The notes under the pieces: model-generated | Databases searched by the model: none | What the model saw: the letters and a program-made list of their open reading frames with translations, nothing else | What the model was told of the DNA's origin: nothing | From: UBA1219 sp045601425 | GTDB taxonomy: Bacteria > Bacteroidota > Bacteroidia > Bacteroidales > P3 | Direction of reading: 5' to 3' | Length of the DNA: 24,776 nt | Assembly (NCBI GenBank): GCA_045601425.1 | Contig: JAZRZP010000036.1 | Location: 1-24,776 of the forward strand | Made by a program: the position numbers and the translations under genes | Part shown: positions 16,706-24,773 of the stretch, piece by piece | How positions within the stretch are numbered: position 1 is the stretch's first letter | Layout: each line of letters starts with the position of its first letter

Positions 16706-16851
16706 TCTGAACGGAATTAACACTATTTTGTTGAAAAATCAACGAGTTATAAACAATATGATTCAAAAAAAAAATTGTAATTTTACAAAAAGTTTAATAC
16801 TTGTTGAAAATAGTATAGTTAATTGATTTTTAGAAACTTATACAATAAAAG
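16706..16851 (+). promoter_or_regulatory. AT-rich ftsA-ftsZ spacer, possible ftsZ promoter
   Basis: This 146-base spacer is the largest gap inside the dcw cluster. It is strongly AT-rich with a ten-base A run at about 16766-16775, a TATTTTG -7-like element at 16724-16730 and a small GTTGA/TCAAC hairpin at 16730-16743. No element matches the consensus promoter well. A separate promoter or leader control for ftsZ is plausible from the size and composition but not shown. Confidence 0.35.
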
Positions 16852-18504
16852 ATGGTAGAAAATAATAGCGATATGTTGGAGTTCAGTACCATGGATAACC
16901 CCGCAGCACACATCATCAAGGTGATGGGTGTCGGCGGAGGCGGTACAAATGCAGTCAATCACATGTTCCGTCAGGGTATTACCGATGTGGATTTCATTGT
17001 CTGCAATACCGATGCAAAATCATTGAACTCCAGCCCCGTATCAACGAAAATACAACTTGGTACTGGCTTGGGTGCCGGAAACAACCCCGAAGTTGCAAAA
17101 CGCTATGCCGAAGAGTGTGAGGAAGAAATAATCAACCTCCTTTCACGCGACACCAAGATGCTTTTTATCACAGCCGGTATGGGTGGCGGAACCGGAACAG
17201 GGGCATCACCCGTCATCGCTGAAATTGCAAAAAAAATCGAGGTCGACGACGAAATCAAGAAAATCCTCGTCATCGGTATCGTTACCCTGCCATTCAGTTT
17301 CGAAGGCAATGCACGCCGCATGCAGGCCGAACAGGGAGTCCGCGAACTCCGCAAGCATCTCGATTCTATACTCATCATCAACAACGACAAGCTTTTCTCT
17401 TTCGGAAAAATGAAGATGAGCAAGATGTTCGCCGAAGCCGACAACGTGCTCCTCGGTGCCGCAAAGAGCATCGCCGACATGATAACCCGCAGCTCCTATG
17501 TCAATATCGACTTCCGTGATGTGAACACCGTTATGGCAAACAGCGGAACTGCCCTCATGGGTTCGGGAGAGGCAAGTGGCGACAACCGTGCCATCGAAGC
17601 CATACAGCGCGCCGTCGAATCACCACTCCTCAACGACAACAACATCAGAGGTGCAAAAAACATTCTGCTCCATTTCTCAAGCAGCGAAGATTACGAAATT
17701 GACGGAGAAGAAATCAGCGAAATCACCGACTATATAAAGAATGTGGCCGGCGATACACCTCAGATTATCTGGGGTTCAGGCTTTGACGAATCTCTCGGCG
17801 AAACCCTTAAAGTCATTTTCGTCGCAACCGGTTTCGAACAAAAAACGACCGAAGGCGCTGCCGGAACCGAAAAGGGAATCCGTATGATTACACCGAGCCC
17901 TGTCAAAAAAGAGGAAGAAGTCAAACAACCGCAGAACGTCTCCGTTAAGGAAGAACCTGAACTTGACGTAATCTCTCTCGATGCAAACGGCGAAGTGATT
18001 AGCGAAACTCCTGAGTCCGTAAACGATACAGCCGAAATCTCAGACAGCGGTATTTCCATACGACCGATTGAACAAGACACAACCAGAGAATATGTAGACC
18101 GGACTCCCCGTATTGCCGTGGAACCTGTAGTAAGCATATCCCGTACAGTTGTACCGGAACCTCAATCAGTATGCGTGGCAGAACCACCTGCTACCGCAAA
18201 AACGGTGGACCCCGAACCCGTTAACGAAGAATTTATCTCGGCAACGGAACCCATGCCAAAGTCTGAACGCGAATCCATGCTGACTTCCAAAACAATGGAA
18301 AGAATGAGGGAAATAATGGAATTGAAAAAAAAAATAGCAACACCGGGGGGAATTGAGGAAATAGAGCGAACCCCCGCTTACCAGAAAAACAACGTGGTTC
18401 TTGATTTTGTTCCTCGTTCGAATGAATCGGAAGTACAGAGAATCGTACTCAATTCCGACGGTACGCCAAGACCAAACGATTTCCTCAACAAGGCCGTAGA
18501 TTAG
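16852..18504 (+). CDS. ftsZ: Cell division GTPase FtsZ
   Basis: FtsZ is the tubulin-like GTPase that forms the division ring. The 550-residue protein has GVGGGGTNAVNHM near 26-38, NTDAKSL, the tubulin signature GMGGGTGTG at 109-117, and the T7-loop segment DFRDVNTVM. The GTPase and C-terminal domains end near residue 327. A linker of about 150-170 residues rich in Glu, Pro, Val and Thr follows, longer than in most FtsZ proteins. A conserved C-terminal block follows from about 475 (helical MERMREIMELKKKI, then RTPAYQKNNVVLDF and a tail ending NDFLNKAVD), which should bind FtsA. Ten consecutive A bases (18325-18334) encode part of the Lys run. A terminator follows. Confidence 0.97.
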   Translation: MVENNSDMLEFSTMDNPAAHIIKVMGVGGGGTNAVNHMFRQGITDVDFIVCNTDAKSLNSSPVSTKIQLGTGLGAGNNPEVAKRYAEECEEEIINLLSRDTKMLFITAGMGGGTGTGASPVIAEIAKKIEVDDEIKKILVIGIVTLPFSFEGNARRMQAEQGVRELRKHLDSILIINNDKLFSFGKMKMSKMFAEADNVLLGAAKSIADMITRSSYVNIDFRDVNTVMANSGTALMGSGEASGDNRAIEAIQRAVESPLLNDNNIRGAKNILLHFSSSEDYEIDGEEISEITDYIKNVAGDTPQIIWGSGFDESLGETLKVIFVATGFEQKTTEGAAGTEKGIRMITPSPVKKEEEVKQPQNVSVKEEPELDVISLDANGEVISETPESVNDTAEISDSGISIRPIEQDTTREYVDRTPRIAVEPVVSISRTVVPEPQSVCVAEPPATAKTVDPEPVNEEFISATEPMPKSERESMLTSKTMERMREIMELKKKIATPGGIEEIERTPAYQKNNVVLDFVPRSNESEVQRIVLNSDGTPRPNDFLNKAVD

Positions 18505-18543
18505 AATTGGTTACTACAAAAAAATATATCCATAACTTCTTTT

Positions 18544-18577
18544 AAAGTCGGGATTTGCTCCCGACTTTTTTCTTTTT
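18544..18577 (+). terminator. Terminator closing the dcw cluster
   Basis: A 10-bp stem (AAAGTCGGGA at 18544-18553 with 18559-18568) and a five-base loop are followed by a T-rich tract. It lies 40 bases after ftsZ and before the next promoter. Confidence 0.9.
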
Positions 18578-18593
18578 GCGAAAAAAACGGTTC

Positions 18594-18629
18594 TTTTTTC
18601 ACGAAATTGAAAAAATAAACGTATCTTTG
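18594..18629 (+). promoter_or_regulatory. Promoter of the first C69 peptidase gene
   Basis: TATCTTTG at 18622-18629 followed by CAAAG is a clear -7 element. Near the -33 position there is a T run ending in C (18594-18600) instead of a full TTTG. The leader to the ATG is about 30 bases. Confidence 0.65.
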
Positions 18630-18664
18630 CAAAGAAATTAAAGAACTTTTACAAGACAGATCTC

Positions 18665-20254
18665 ATGAAAAAACTGACTTTCATTTTATCGCTTGCAGTG
18701 GCTTTGCAGTCATTTGCACAAGGTGTTTTCGACGAAGAGACACAAGGCATGGAATGTACCACTGTCACAGTGGGAAGACTCGCCTCGAAAGACGGCTCGG
18801 TGATGACATCGCACACCGACGACAGTCACCGTTCCCGCACCAACATCTGGGTTGAACCTGCTGCCGACCATCAGAAAGGCGAGATGCAGAAAATGTATCT
18901 CCGACGGTGGGCAAAACCTCAGGAAGGAAAAATGCCACGTTACGAAAACATTGAAATCGGCGAAATACCGCAGGTTCCACATACATACCAGTTTTTCAAT
19001 ACGGCATACCCTTGCATGAACGAACATCAGCTGGCCATCGGCGAAAGCACTTTCGGCGGCCGCGACGAACTTAAATCGGACAGCGGTCTCATCGACTGCC
19101 AGAGACTCTGCATGCTCCTTCTCCAGCGTTGCACCACTGCTCGCGAAGCCATAAAGACGGCAGGCATGCTGCTGAAGGAATACGGCTGGAATGACGCTGG
19201 CGAATGCCTTACCATCGCCGACAGAAAAGAAGTCTGGCACTTGGAAATACTCGGTCCCGGAAAAGGAAAGAAAGGTGCTGTATGGGCCGCTCAGAGAGTT
19301 CCCGACGACCATGTCGCCGTGAACGCCAACGCATCCACTATCCGTGAGATAAATCTCAAAGACAAGGATTATTTCATGGCTTCGGATAATGTTTATTCCC
19401 TTGCCGAAGAAAACGGATGGTGGAAAAAAGGCGAACCGTTCCGTTTCGCTTACGCCTACGCTCCTCAGACACGCACCATGATGGCCTGCCGGCGCAGAGA
19501 ATGGCGTGTATTCGACCTTTTGGCCCCATCTCTCAAACTCGACCCCAATGCCGAAAACTACCCGTTTTCCGTAAAACCCGACTCGCTGGTCTCCATCGAA
19601 GATATGATGCGGGTATTCAAGGATTACTACGAAGGAACCGAATACGACATGCGTAAAACCCTTACCGTTTCCGACAAGGACGGCAAAACAGTTATCTCTC
19701 CAATGGCAAATCCGTTCATGAAAGCCGACGAACTTGCTCTCCACAGAATCAATGGCGGATGGAACGCACGGGGAGAACGCTCCATAGCCGTGCATTTCAC
19801 CGTCTATGCCACTATCCTGCAGTGCCGCGGGTGGCTCCCCGATGAAATAGGTGCCCTCTGCTGGTTCGACTTGGACAACGTGGCTTCATCGGTTTATGTG
19901 CCGTTCTATGCCAATGCCACTTATCTGCCAGAAACATACGGGACTTGCGGCCGAGAAACAGGCTTCAGCAAAAAATCCGCATGGTGGGCTTTCAACCGTT
20001 TCGGTACCTTGGCGGCACAGCGCTGGGGCGATATGCGTAAGGTGGTTGAAAAAACATGGGCGCCTTTGCAGGCAGATTTTATTGAAAAGCATTATGCTGT
20101 CGAAAAGCAGGCTATCGAAATGTTCAACGCAGGTAAACGTGATGAGGCTGTCCGAATACTTACCGATTTCAGCAATCAGTGCGGCAATACTGCCGTGCAA
20201 AAGGCTTGGGAAGCCGGCGACTACATTTGGACAAACTTTGACGAACAGTGGTAG
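18665..20254 (+). CDS. Secreted C69-family peptidase (dipeptidase-like)
   Basis: This 529-residue protein starts with a signal peptide (LTFILSLAVALQSFA) that should be cut near residue 18-19. After about a dozen residues comes CTTVTVGRLASKDGS, in which Cys31 is the expected N-terminal nucleophile of the C69 (PepD-like) Ntn-hydrolase family. To be active it would need removal of the short segment between the signal peptide and Cys31. Other family segments are NEHQLAIGESTFGG, AREAIKTAG, CLTIADRKEVWHLEILG and CRGWLPDEIGALCWFDLD. C69 enzymes cleave dipeptides and related amides; the exact substrate is unknown. A paralogue lies 1 kb downstream. The product probably acts in the periplasm or outside the cell. 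Confidence 0.88.
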   Translation: MKKLTFILSLAVALQSFAQGVFDEETQGMECTTVTVGRLASKDGSVMTSHTDDSHRSRTNIWVEPAADHQKGEMQKMYLRRWAKPQEGKMPRYENIEIGEIPQVPHTYQFFNTAYPCMNEHQLAIGESTFGGRDELKSDSGLIDCQRLCMLLLQRCTTAREAIKTAGMLLKEYGWNDAGECLTIADRKEVWHLEILGPGKGKKGAVWAAQRVPDDHVAVNANASTIREINLKDKDYFMASDNVYSLAEENGWWKKGEPFRFAYAYAPQTRTMMACRRREWRVFDLLAPSLKLDPNAENYPFSVKPDSLVSIEDMMRVFKDYYEGTEYDMRKTLTVSDKDGKTVISPMANPFMKADELALHRINGGWNARGERSIAVHFTVYATILQCRGWLPDEIGALCWFDLDNVASSVYVPFYANATYLPETYGTCGRETGFSKKSAWWAFNRFGTLAAQRWGDMRKVVEKTWAPLQADFIEKHYAVEKQAIEMFNAGKRDEAVRILTDFSNQCGNTAVQKAWEAGDYIWTNFDEQW

Positions 20255-20464
20255 CCAACGGCAAAAAATAAAAAACGCTCTTTTTTAAAAAAAAATGTAT
20301 ATTTGCATGACTTTCGTATTCTGACGGTTTAATGTAAGTTATTTTAAATCAATTTGTTGTTTGTGGTTTCGTAAAAATAAACGCTTCTTTTTTGAATAAG
20401 TCAGACCGGAAATCAGAAGAAAAAATTTAAACATTGTTATTTATAAATTCAAAAAATTGACAAC
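20255..20464 (+). other. Spacer and long 5' leader of the lipoprotein gene
   Basis: There are 210 bases between the first C69 gene and the lipoprotein gene. TATATTTG at 20298-20305 is a fair -7 box followed by C; no good -33 element is seen. If used, it gives an untranslated leader of about 150 bases, much longer than at the other genes here. I recognise no riboswitch. No terminator hairpin is obvious after the first C69 gene. Confidence 0.4.
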
Positions 20465-21106
20465 ATGAAAAAATTGTTTTTGATTATGGCAATATGTGCA
20501 GGAGCCATGTTCTTCTGTGCATGCGACGAAGAAAATGATCTTCTGGAAACCATCGTTGGCGAAATCACCGGAAACGGAAAAGCATCAATCGGAGACCCCA
20601 ACATTGTTGAACAGCCCAAATTCACGGCATCACTGGCTATGATTTCCGATGAAGAAGAATCAACAGAAAAGGCGGCAAATTATGTTATTGGAATGGGTGC
20701 AAACCTTGGTATTGAACAACTGCTCAACCTTTCAGGTTTGGATGGCCTTACATTCCCATTCATGGCTTACCGCTTCACTGGGGTGTCAACAGGTACACGC
20801 ACTCTTTCCAATCCGCTTACAAGCGAAGAAATCCTGAACTTCAATTACCAATCGCTTTTCTCCGACAGCTTTAAAGATAATTTCGTTGCAGTGGCAATGA
20901 GCGACAGCATATTCTATGTAATGACAAGCGGTACCATAAACGTTACCACCATGGATGAAAATAAAATTACTGCCGATTTCAGCGGACGTGCCCAGAGAAT
21001 CAACCGTCATGAAGGAGTTGCCCAACTTTTCGGCTCCAATTTCGAATTCTCCGGCCAATTCTCAAGCCGTCGTTCTAAACTTTTCAGCTGGCTCGCATCC
21101 AAATAA
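20465..21106 (+). CDS. Small lipoprotein of unknown function
   Basis: This 213-residue protein has a lipoprotein signal peptide: a Lys start, a hydrophobic core, then F-C-A-C with Cys20 as the likely lipidated residue. The residues after Cys20 (DEEND) are acidic, which in Bacteroidota acts as a signal for export to the cell surface, so an exposed outer-membrane location is likely. The rest alternates hydrophobic and polar residues in short strands (YVMTSGTINVTTMDENKITADF), suggesting a beta-rich domain. I do not recognise the family. It lies between two C69 peptidases with its own promoter and terminator, so a functional link to them is only suggested by position. Confidence 0.75.
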   Translation: MKKLFLIMAICAGAMFFCACDEENDLLETIVGEITGNGKASIGDPNIVEQPKFTASLAMISDEEESTEKAANYVIGMGANLGIEQLLNLSGLDGLTFPFMAYRFTGVSTGTRTLSNPLTSEEILNFNYQSLFSDSFKDNFVAVAMSDSIFYVMTSGTINVTTMDENKITADFSGRAQRINRHEGVAQLFGSNFEFSGQFSSRRSKLFSWLASK

Positions 21107-21128
21107 AGCACAGCGGACGATGCAGATT

Positions 21129-21163
21129 AAAATCCTCACGAATTTTTGTGAGGATTTTTTTTT
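21129..21163 (+). terminator. Terminator after the lipoprotein gene
   Basis: An 11-bp stem (AAAATCCTCAC at 21129-21139 with 21148-21158) with an eight-base loop is followed by a run of T. Confidence 0.9.
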
Positions 21164-21196
21164 GACAAGTAATGCCTCGACATAAAAAAATTTTTT

Positions 21197-21227
21197 TTTC
21201 GTAAAAAGATTTTTTTTCTTATCTTTG
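21197..21227 (+). promoter_or_regulatory. Promoter of the second C69 peptidase gene
   Basis: TATCTTTG at 21220-21227 followed by CAAAG is the -7 element. A T run ending in C at 21200 lies 19 bases upstream, at the -33 position. A TTG start at 21225 would fall inside the -7 box, which supports the ATG at 21261. Confidence 0.65.
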
Positions 21228-21260
21228 CAAAGTCATTTCGAAACAAAAAATACTTATAAT

Positions 21261-23024
21261 ATGAGAAAAAATACAGTTAAAACATTAGCTATTGGCTTGG
21301 TATTCAGTTTACTTTTGGGACTGAACAATGCCAAAGCCTGTACCAATTTCTTGGTAACGAAAGGCGCTTCGGAAAATGGTTCTACGTTCGTAACCTATGC
21401 CGCAGATTCGCACACCCTTTATGGAGAACTCTATTACCGCGAAGCTGCAAAATTTCCCAAAGGCTCTAAATTGAAAGTCATTGACTGGGATTCAGGAAAA
21501 CCACTCGGTGAAATAGATCAGGTTGAACATACTTATTCCGTTGTCGGAAATATGAACGAGCACCAGCTTGTTATAGCCGAAACGACTTACGGTGGAGTTC
21601 ACGAACTCGAAGTGTCCGAAGGTATCATGGACTACGGCAGTCTTATATATATTACCCTGCAACGTGCCAAAGATGCCCGCGAAGCCATAAAGACAATGGC
21701 CGAACTCGTTGAAAAATACGGCTATTGCAGCGAAGGCGAATCGTTTTCCATCGCCGACCCCAACGAAGTCTGGATTATGGAAATGATCGGAAAAGGAACT
21801 CAGGTATTCGACACCGTGAAAGGAAAAGTTTCCAAGAACAAGAATTGGAAACCCGGTGCCGTTTGGGTAGCACGCCGTATCCCCGATGGTTATGTATGCG
21901 CACATGCCAACCAAGCCCGCATCACTACATTCCCCATGGAAAAAGCGTCCAAGACAAGTATCAGCAGCAAACATCTCAATAAAATCTTCAACAAGGACAT
22001 TGACGTCGTTTACGCAGAAGATGTTGTTTCTTTCGCCCGCATGAAAGGTCTCTACAAAGGTACCGATGAAAATTTCAGTTTCTCCGATACATACAATCCT
22101 CTCACCTTCAGTGGTGCAAGAGGTTGCGAAGCCAGAGTCTATGCTTTCTTCAACCGCATTGCTTCTGGTATGAAGAAATACGAAGAATATGCCATGGGAC
22201 ACGACCTTAAAAACAGAATGCCTCTTTGGATAAAACCCGACAAACCTCTCTCTGTTCACGACATGATGGACCTTATGCGCGACCACTACGAAGGTACTTC
22301 CATGGATATGACCAAGGACGTAGGTGCAGGTCCTTTCCAGTGCCCTTACCGCTGGAGACCGATGAACTTCAAAGTCGATGGCGTTGAATACGTTCACGAA
22401 AGAGCTACTTCGACCCAGCAGACAGGATTCTCATTCGTGGCACAGTGCCGTTCATGGCTGCCCGACAAAGTCGGCGGTGTCCTTTGGTTCGGTGTCGACG
22501 ATACCTACACGACCTGCTACTGCCCGATGTTCTGCGGTATTACCGAAATTCCCGAATACTATCGCGAAGGCAACGGAAATATGATAGAATATTCCGAAAC
22601 ATCTGCTTTCTGGTTGTTCAATCAGGTAAGCAACTTCGCTTACAGCCGTTACAACTCGATGATTGCCGACATACAGAAAGTGCAGATACAACTCGAATCA
22701 TCCTTTATAGATGACGTTGAGGTATTGTCTTCACGTTGCAACATCAAAGAACCTGAAATGGTTGAAGGTATGCCCATAGTCAATGTGGTAAACGAATTTT
22801 CCAACCGTTGTGCAAACGAAGTTTACTCGAAATGGAAAGACCTCAGCCGCTTCCTTTTGGTAAAATACGTGGATGGCAACATAAAGAAGGAACATGATGG
22901 CAATTTCGAAACTACAGGTACCCGCCCGGGACAGTGCGTGTTCCCCGAACAGCCCGAATACCCCGAATGGTGGTACAGATTCATCATTGAACATCACGGC
23001 GATGTAATTAAGGTGAAAAACTGA
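21261..23024 (+). CDS. Secreted C69-family peptidase, second copy
   Basis: Starting from the ATG at 21261 (587 residues), the signal peptide ends LLLGLNNAKA and the next residue is Cys27 of CTNFLVTKGASENGS. Cleavage by signal peptidase I after AKA would by itself expose the N-terminal cysteine nucleophile typical of C69 Ntn hydrolases, with no propeptide. Shared family segments are NEHQLVIAETTYGG, AREAIKTMAEL, SFSIADPNEVWIMEMIG, HYEGTSMDMTKD and CRSWLPDKVGGVLWFGVDD. It is clearly related to, but diverged from, the copy at 18665. The fragment AKAC is not a good lipobox (Lys at -2), so lipidation is unlikely. Substrate unknown; dipeptide hydrolysis is the family's usual activity. Confidence 0.88.
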   Translation: MRKNTVKTLAIGLVFSLLLGLNNAKACTNFLVTKGASENGSTFVTYAADSHTLYGELYYREAAKFPKGSKLKVIDWDSGKPLGEIDQVEHTYSVVGNMNEHQLVIAETTYGGVHELEVSEGIMDYGSLIYITLQRAKDAREAIKTMAELVEKYGYCSEGESFSIADPNEVWIMEMIGKGTQVFDTVKGKVSKNKNWKPGAVWVARRIPDGYVCAHANQARITTFPMEKASKTSISSKHLNKIFNKDIDVVYAEDVVSFARMKGLYKGTDENFSFSDTYNPLTFSGARGCEARVYAFFNRIASGMKKYEEYAMGHDLKNRMPLWIKPDKPLSVHDMMDLMRDHYEGTSMDMTKDVGAGPFQCPYRWRPMNFKVDGVEYVHERATSTQQTGFSFVAQCRSWLPDKVGGVLWFGVDDTYTTCYCPMFCGITEIPEYYREGNGNMIEYSETSAFWLFNQVSNFAYSRYNSMIADIQKVQIQLESSFIDDVEVLSSRCNIKEPEMVEGMPIVNVVNEFSNRCANEVYSKWKDLSRFLLVKYVDGNIKKEHDGNFETTGTRPGQCVFPEQPEYPEWWYRFIIEHHGDVIKVKN

Positions 23025-23040
23025 TAAGCAGTCAGTGCGA

Positions 23041-23090
23041 AGAAAGACGGCGGGGAACATTGTCAGATGTCCCCCGCCGTCTTTCTTTGT
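23041..23090 (+). terminator. Terminator after the second C69 peptidase gene
   Basis: A 15-bp GC-rich stem (AGAAAGACGGCGGGG at 23041-23055 with 23072-23086), extended inward by an ACAT/ATGT pairing, starts 16 bases after the stop codon. The T tract after it is interrupted by G and C, but the stem is very stable. Confidence 0.85.
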
Positions 23091-23218
23091 CTTGTTTCAA
23101 TTTTTTTGTTGATTCCGGTACGGTGGCTTTCATTGGCGGGAGATTCACTGCACAGGACAATCCGGCAGACTTTTTTGTTCCGATTATTAAAAAAAATCAG
23201 AAATAAGATTTTTTTTCG

Positions 23219-23226
23219 TATCTTTG
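23219..23226 (+). promoter_or_regulatory. -7 box upstream of the DUF3078-like gene
   Basis: TATCTTTG followed by CAAAA, preceded directly by a T run, matches the -7 elements at the two C69 genes. There is no TTTG at the -33 distance. The leader to the ATG is about 50 bases. Confidence 0.6.
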
Positions 23227-23281
23227 CAAAAGTATTGAGTACCATAAAAAAATTTTTTTAATCAAACAAACACGTGAAAAT

Positions 23282-24235
23282 ATGAATATTGTAAAGAATG
23301 TTTTGTTTATTGCTGCAGCTCTTTTCACAGCGAACAGCAGTGTTTTTGCAGAAAACGACACCTTGAACCTTGAACCGGAACAAATTACGGAGGCGGCACC
23401 AGCCGACGATGCAAAGAAAGACAGCGCCTCGAATTGGGTCATCTCTATGAAACCCTCCATGCAGTTCAATCAGGATTATTACGACAACTGGGTTAAGGAC
23501 GGTTACAAAAGACTTTCACTTACAGGTGCATATGTGGGTACTTATGTTTATACAAAGAATAATTTCGTATGGGACAACCGTACGGAATTTGCATTCGGAT
23601 TCCTCCGCACCGACCTCAACGGCGATGGAGAATACGACTATTCCAGATATCTTCGTAAAAGCGAAGATAAAATCGACCTTACCTCAACACTTACATGGAA
23701 ATGGAAGAACAATTGGGGGTGCAACGTCAACGTCAACTTCAAAAGCCAGTTCTACGACGGTTATAAGTTCTCTGCCAACGAAGAAGAGGAACCTTCCCTG
23801 CTCTCGACGTTTTTCGCTCCGGCATACCTTGTAACTTCCGCAGGTTTCGAATACAAACGTGACGTGTGGAATATCTCCTTTTCATTCATCTCCGGAAAAA
23901 GCACTTTCGTTCTCGACGAACGCATAAATCCGCAAAGTTTCATTTCCGACAGCGTGAGATCTTATTTCGGACTCGGTTCATACTTTAAAGCCTATTTCAA
24001 GAAGGATATCGCGAAAAACCTCAACCTCTACACCCGAATCGAACTTTTCTGGGATTATAAGAAAAGTCTCTTCCGCGATACGGATATAAACTTTGAAACC
24101 GTTTTGGAATACCGTTTCAACAACTGGTTGGCTGCATTTGTCGGACTCAACGTGATTTACGACACCGATTTCAATCTGAAGCGTCAGCTGTATCAGAAAT
24201 CGGGCCTGCAGATTTATTTCGACTGGAAAAAATAA
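23282..24235 (+). CDS. DUF3078-like outer-membrane beta-barrel protein
   Basis: This 317-residue protein has a signal peptide (FIAAALFTANSSVFA, cut near residue 23) and then an acidic, probably flexible region to about residue 48. The rest consists of alternating amphipathic strands rich in Tyr, Phe and Trp. Segments include QFNQDYYDNWVKDGYKRLSL, NNFVWDNRTEFAFGF, SEDKIDLTSTLTWKWKN and a closing strand LQIYFDWKK with the aromatic end usual for barrel proteins. This pattern resembles the DUF3078 family, which is common in Bacteroidota and has no known activity. The zinc-ribbon gene follows after 20 bases and is probably on the same transcript. Confidence 0.78.
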   Translation: MNIVKNVLFIAAALFTANSSVFAENDTLNLEPEQITEAAPADDAKKDSASNWVISMKPSMQFNQDYYDNWVKDGYKRLSLTGAYVGTYVYTKNNFVWDNRTEFAFGFLRTDLNGDGEYDYSRYLRKSEDKIDLTSTLTWKWKNNWGCNVNVNFKSQFYDGYKFSANEEEEPSLLSTFFAPAYLVTSAGFEYKRDVWNISFSFISGKSTFVLDERINPQSFISDSVRSYFGLGSYFKAYFKKDIAKNLNLYTRIELFWDYKKSLFRDTDINFETVLEYRFNNWLAAFVGLNVIYDTDFNLKRQLYQKSGLQIYFDWKK

Positions 24236-24255
24236 TCCGCCTACCCACAGAAAAA

Positions 24256-24480
24256 ATGAGCGAACTTAAAAAACTCGAATGCCCTCATTGCGGACACTGT
24301 TTTACCCGAATTTTCGGGGTTGATGTCAATGGACATGCCACTTTTCACTGCAATGTTTGCGGCAAAGAGAGGAATGTTGACTTGAGCGCAGGTTGGGAAC
24401 CTGTTCCGAATTGCGGCTGTGGCGGCACGTTTGATGCCGAATCCCTCGGACTTTGCCCCAAGTGCGGACAAAAACTATGA
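24256..24480 (+). CDS. Small zinc-ribbon protein
   Basis: This 74-residue protein has four cysteine pairs: CPHC at 9-12, CNVC at 32-35, CGC at 53-55 and CPKC at 67-70, plus Cys15. The first two pairs form a classic zinc ribbon; the last two could form a second site. There is no signal peptide, so it should be cytoplasmic. Small zinc-ribbon proteins often bind nucleic acid or other proteins, but nothing here identifies the partner. It starts 20 bases after the DUF3078-like gene. The order and complete spacing of the cysteines argue for a real gene despite its size. Confidence 0.8.
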   Translation: MSELKKLECPHCGHCFTRIFGVDVNGHATFHCNVCGKERNVDLSAGWEPVPNCGCGGTFDAESLGLCPKCGQKL

Positions 24481-24562
24481 AAATTTTGTAATATTGTAAC
24501 TTGTTGGTTGTTAGTCTTTTATATAAAAAAACAGGTTGTTTGCAAGAAGTGTTATTTTGTTG

Positions 24563-24587
24563 TAATATATTGTTAATCAATGTATTA
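24563..24587. repeat. 10-bp inverted repeat after the zinc-ribbon gene
   Basis: TAATATATTG (24563-24572) and CAATGTATTA (24578-24587) are inverted copies with one mismatch around a TTAAT centre; in RNA the mismatch is a G-U pair. It could be an operator or a weak AU-rich terminator, as TTTG follows. Confidence 0.45.
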
Positions 24588-24593
24588 TTTGTT

Positions 24594-24773
24594 AAAAAAG
24601 TCGTATTTCCTGTAAAATCACGCACATGTTTGTAAAAAACCACCCTCAAAAACGGTCAGAAAAGCGGAAACCGCATAAAAAAAACGGGGAAAAATCGGAA
24701 AAAAGGGCGTGATTTTGAAAAAAAATCGCACTGACAATCAGCGAGTTGGGAAAAAACGTAAAAAAAAGTCGTA
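24594..24773 (+). repeat. 12-base direct repeat pair at the right edge
   Basis: AAAAAAGTCGTA occurs at 24594-24605 and again at 24762-24773, 168 bases apart. Half of each copy is an A run, so the informative part is only GTCGTA and the match may be chance. Confidence 0.3.
24614..24716. repeat. Distant inverted repeat AAAATCACGC / GCGTGATTTT
   Basis: AAAATCACGC at 24614-24623 and its exact reverse complement at 24707-24716 enclose 83 bases, with a small GCGG-AAA-CCGC hairpin between them. In RNA this could form a closed domain. Confidence 0.4.

Noticed and set aside
18710..19795. 361-codon open frame on the minus strand opposite the first C69 gene
   Set aside because: It is antisense to a well-supported gene and its translation has no recognisable motifs.
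21225..21260. Longer start for the second C69 gene at TTG 21225
   Set aside because: It lies inside the TATCTTTG -7 box and would put residues before a normal signal peptide that begins at the ATG at 21261.
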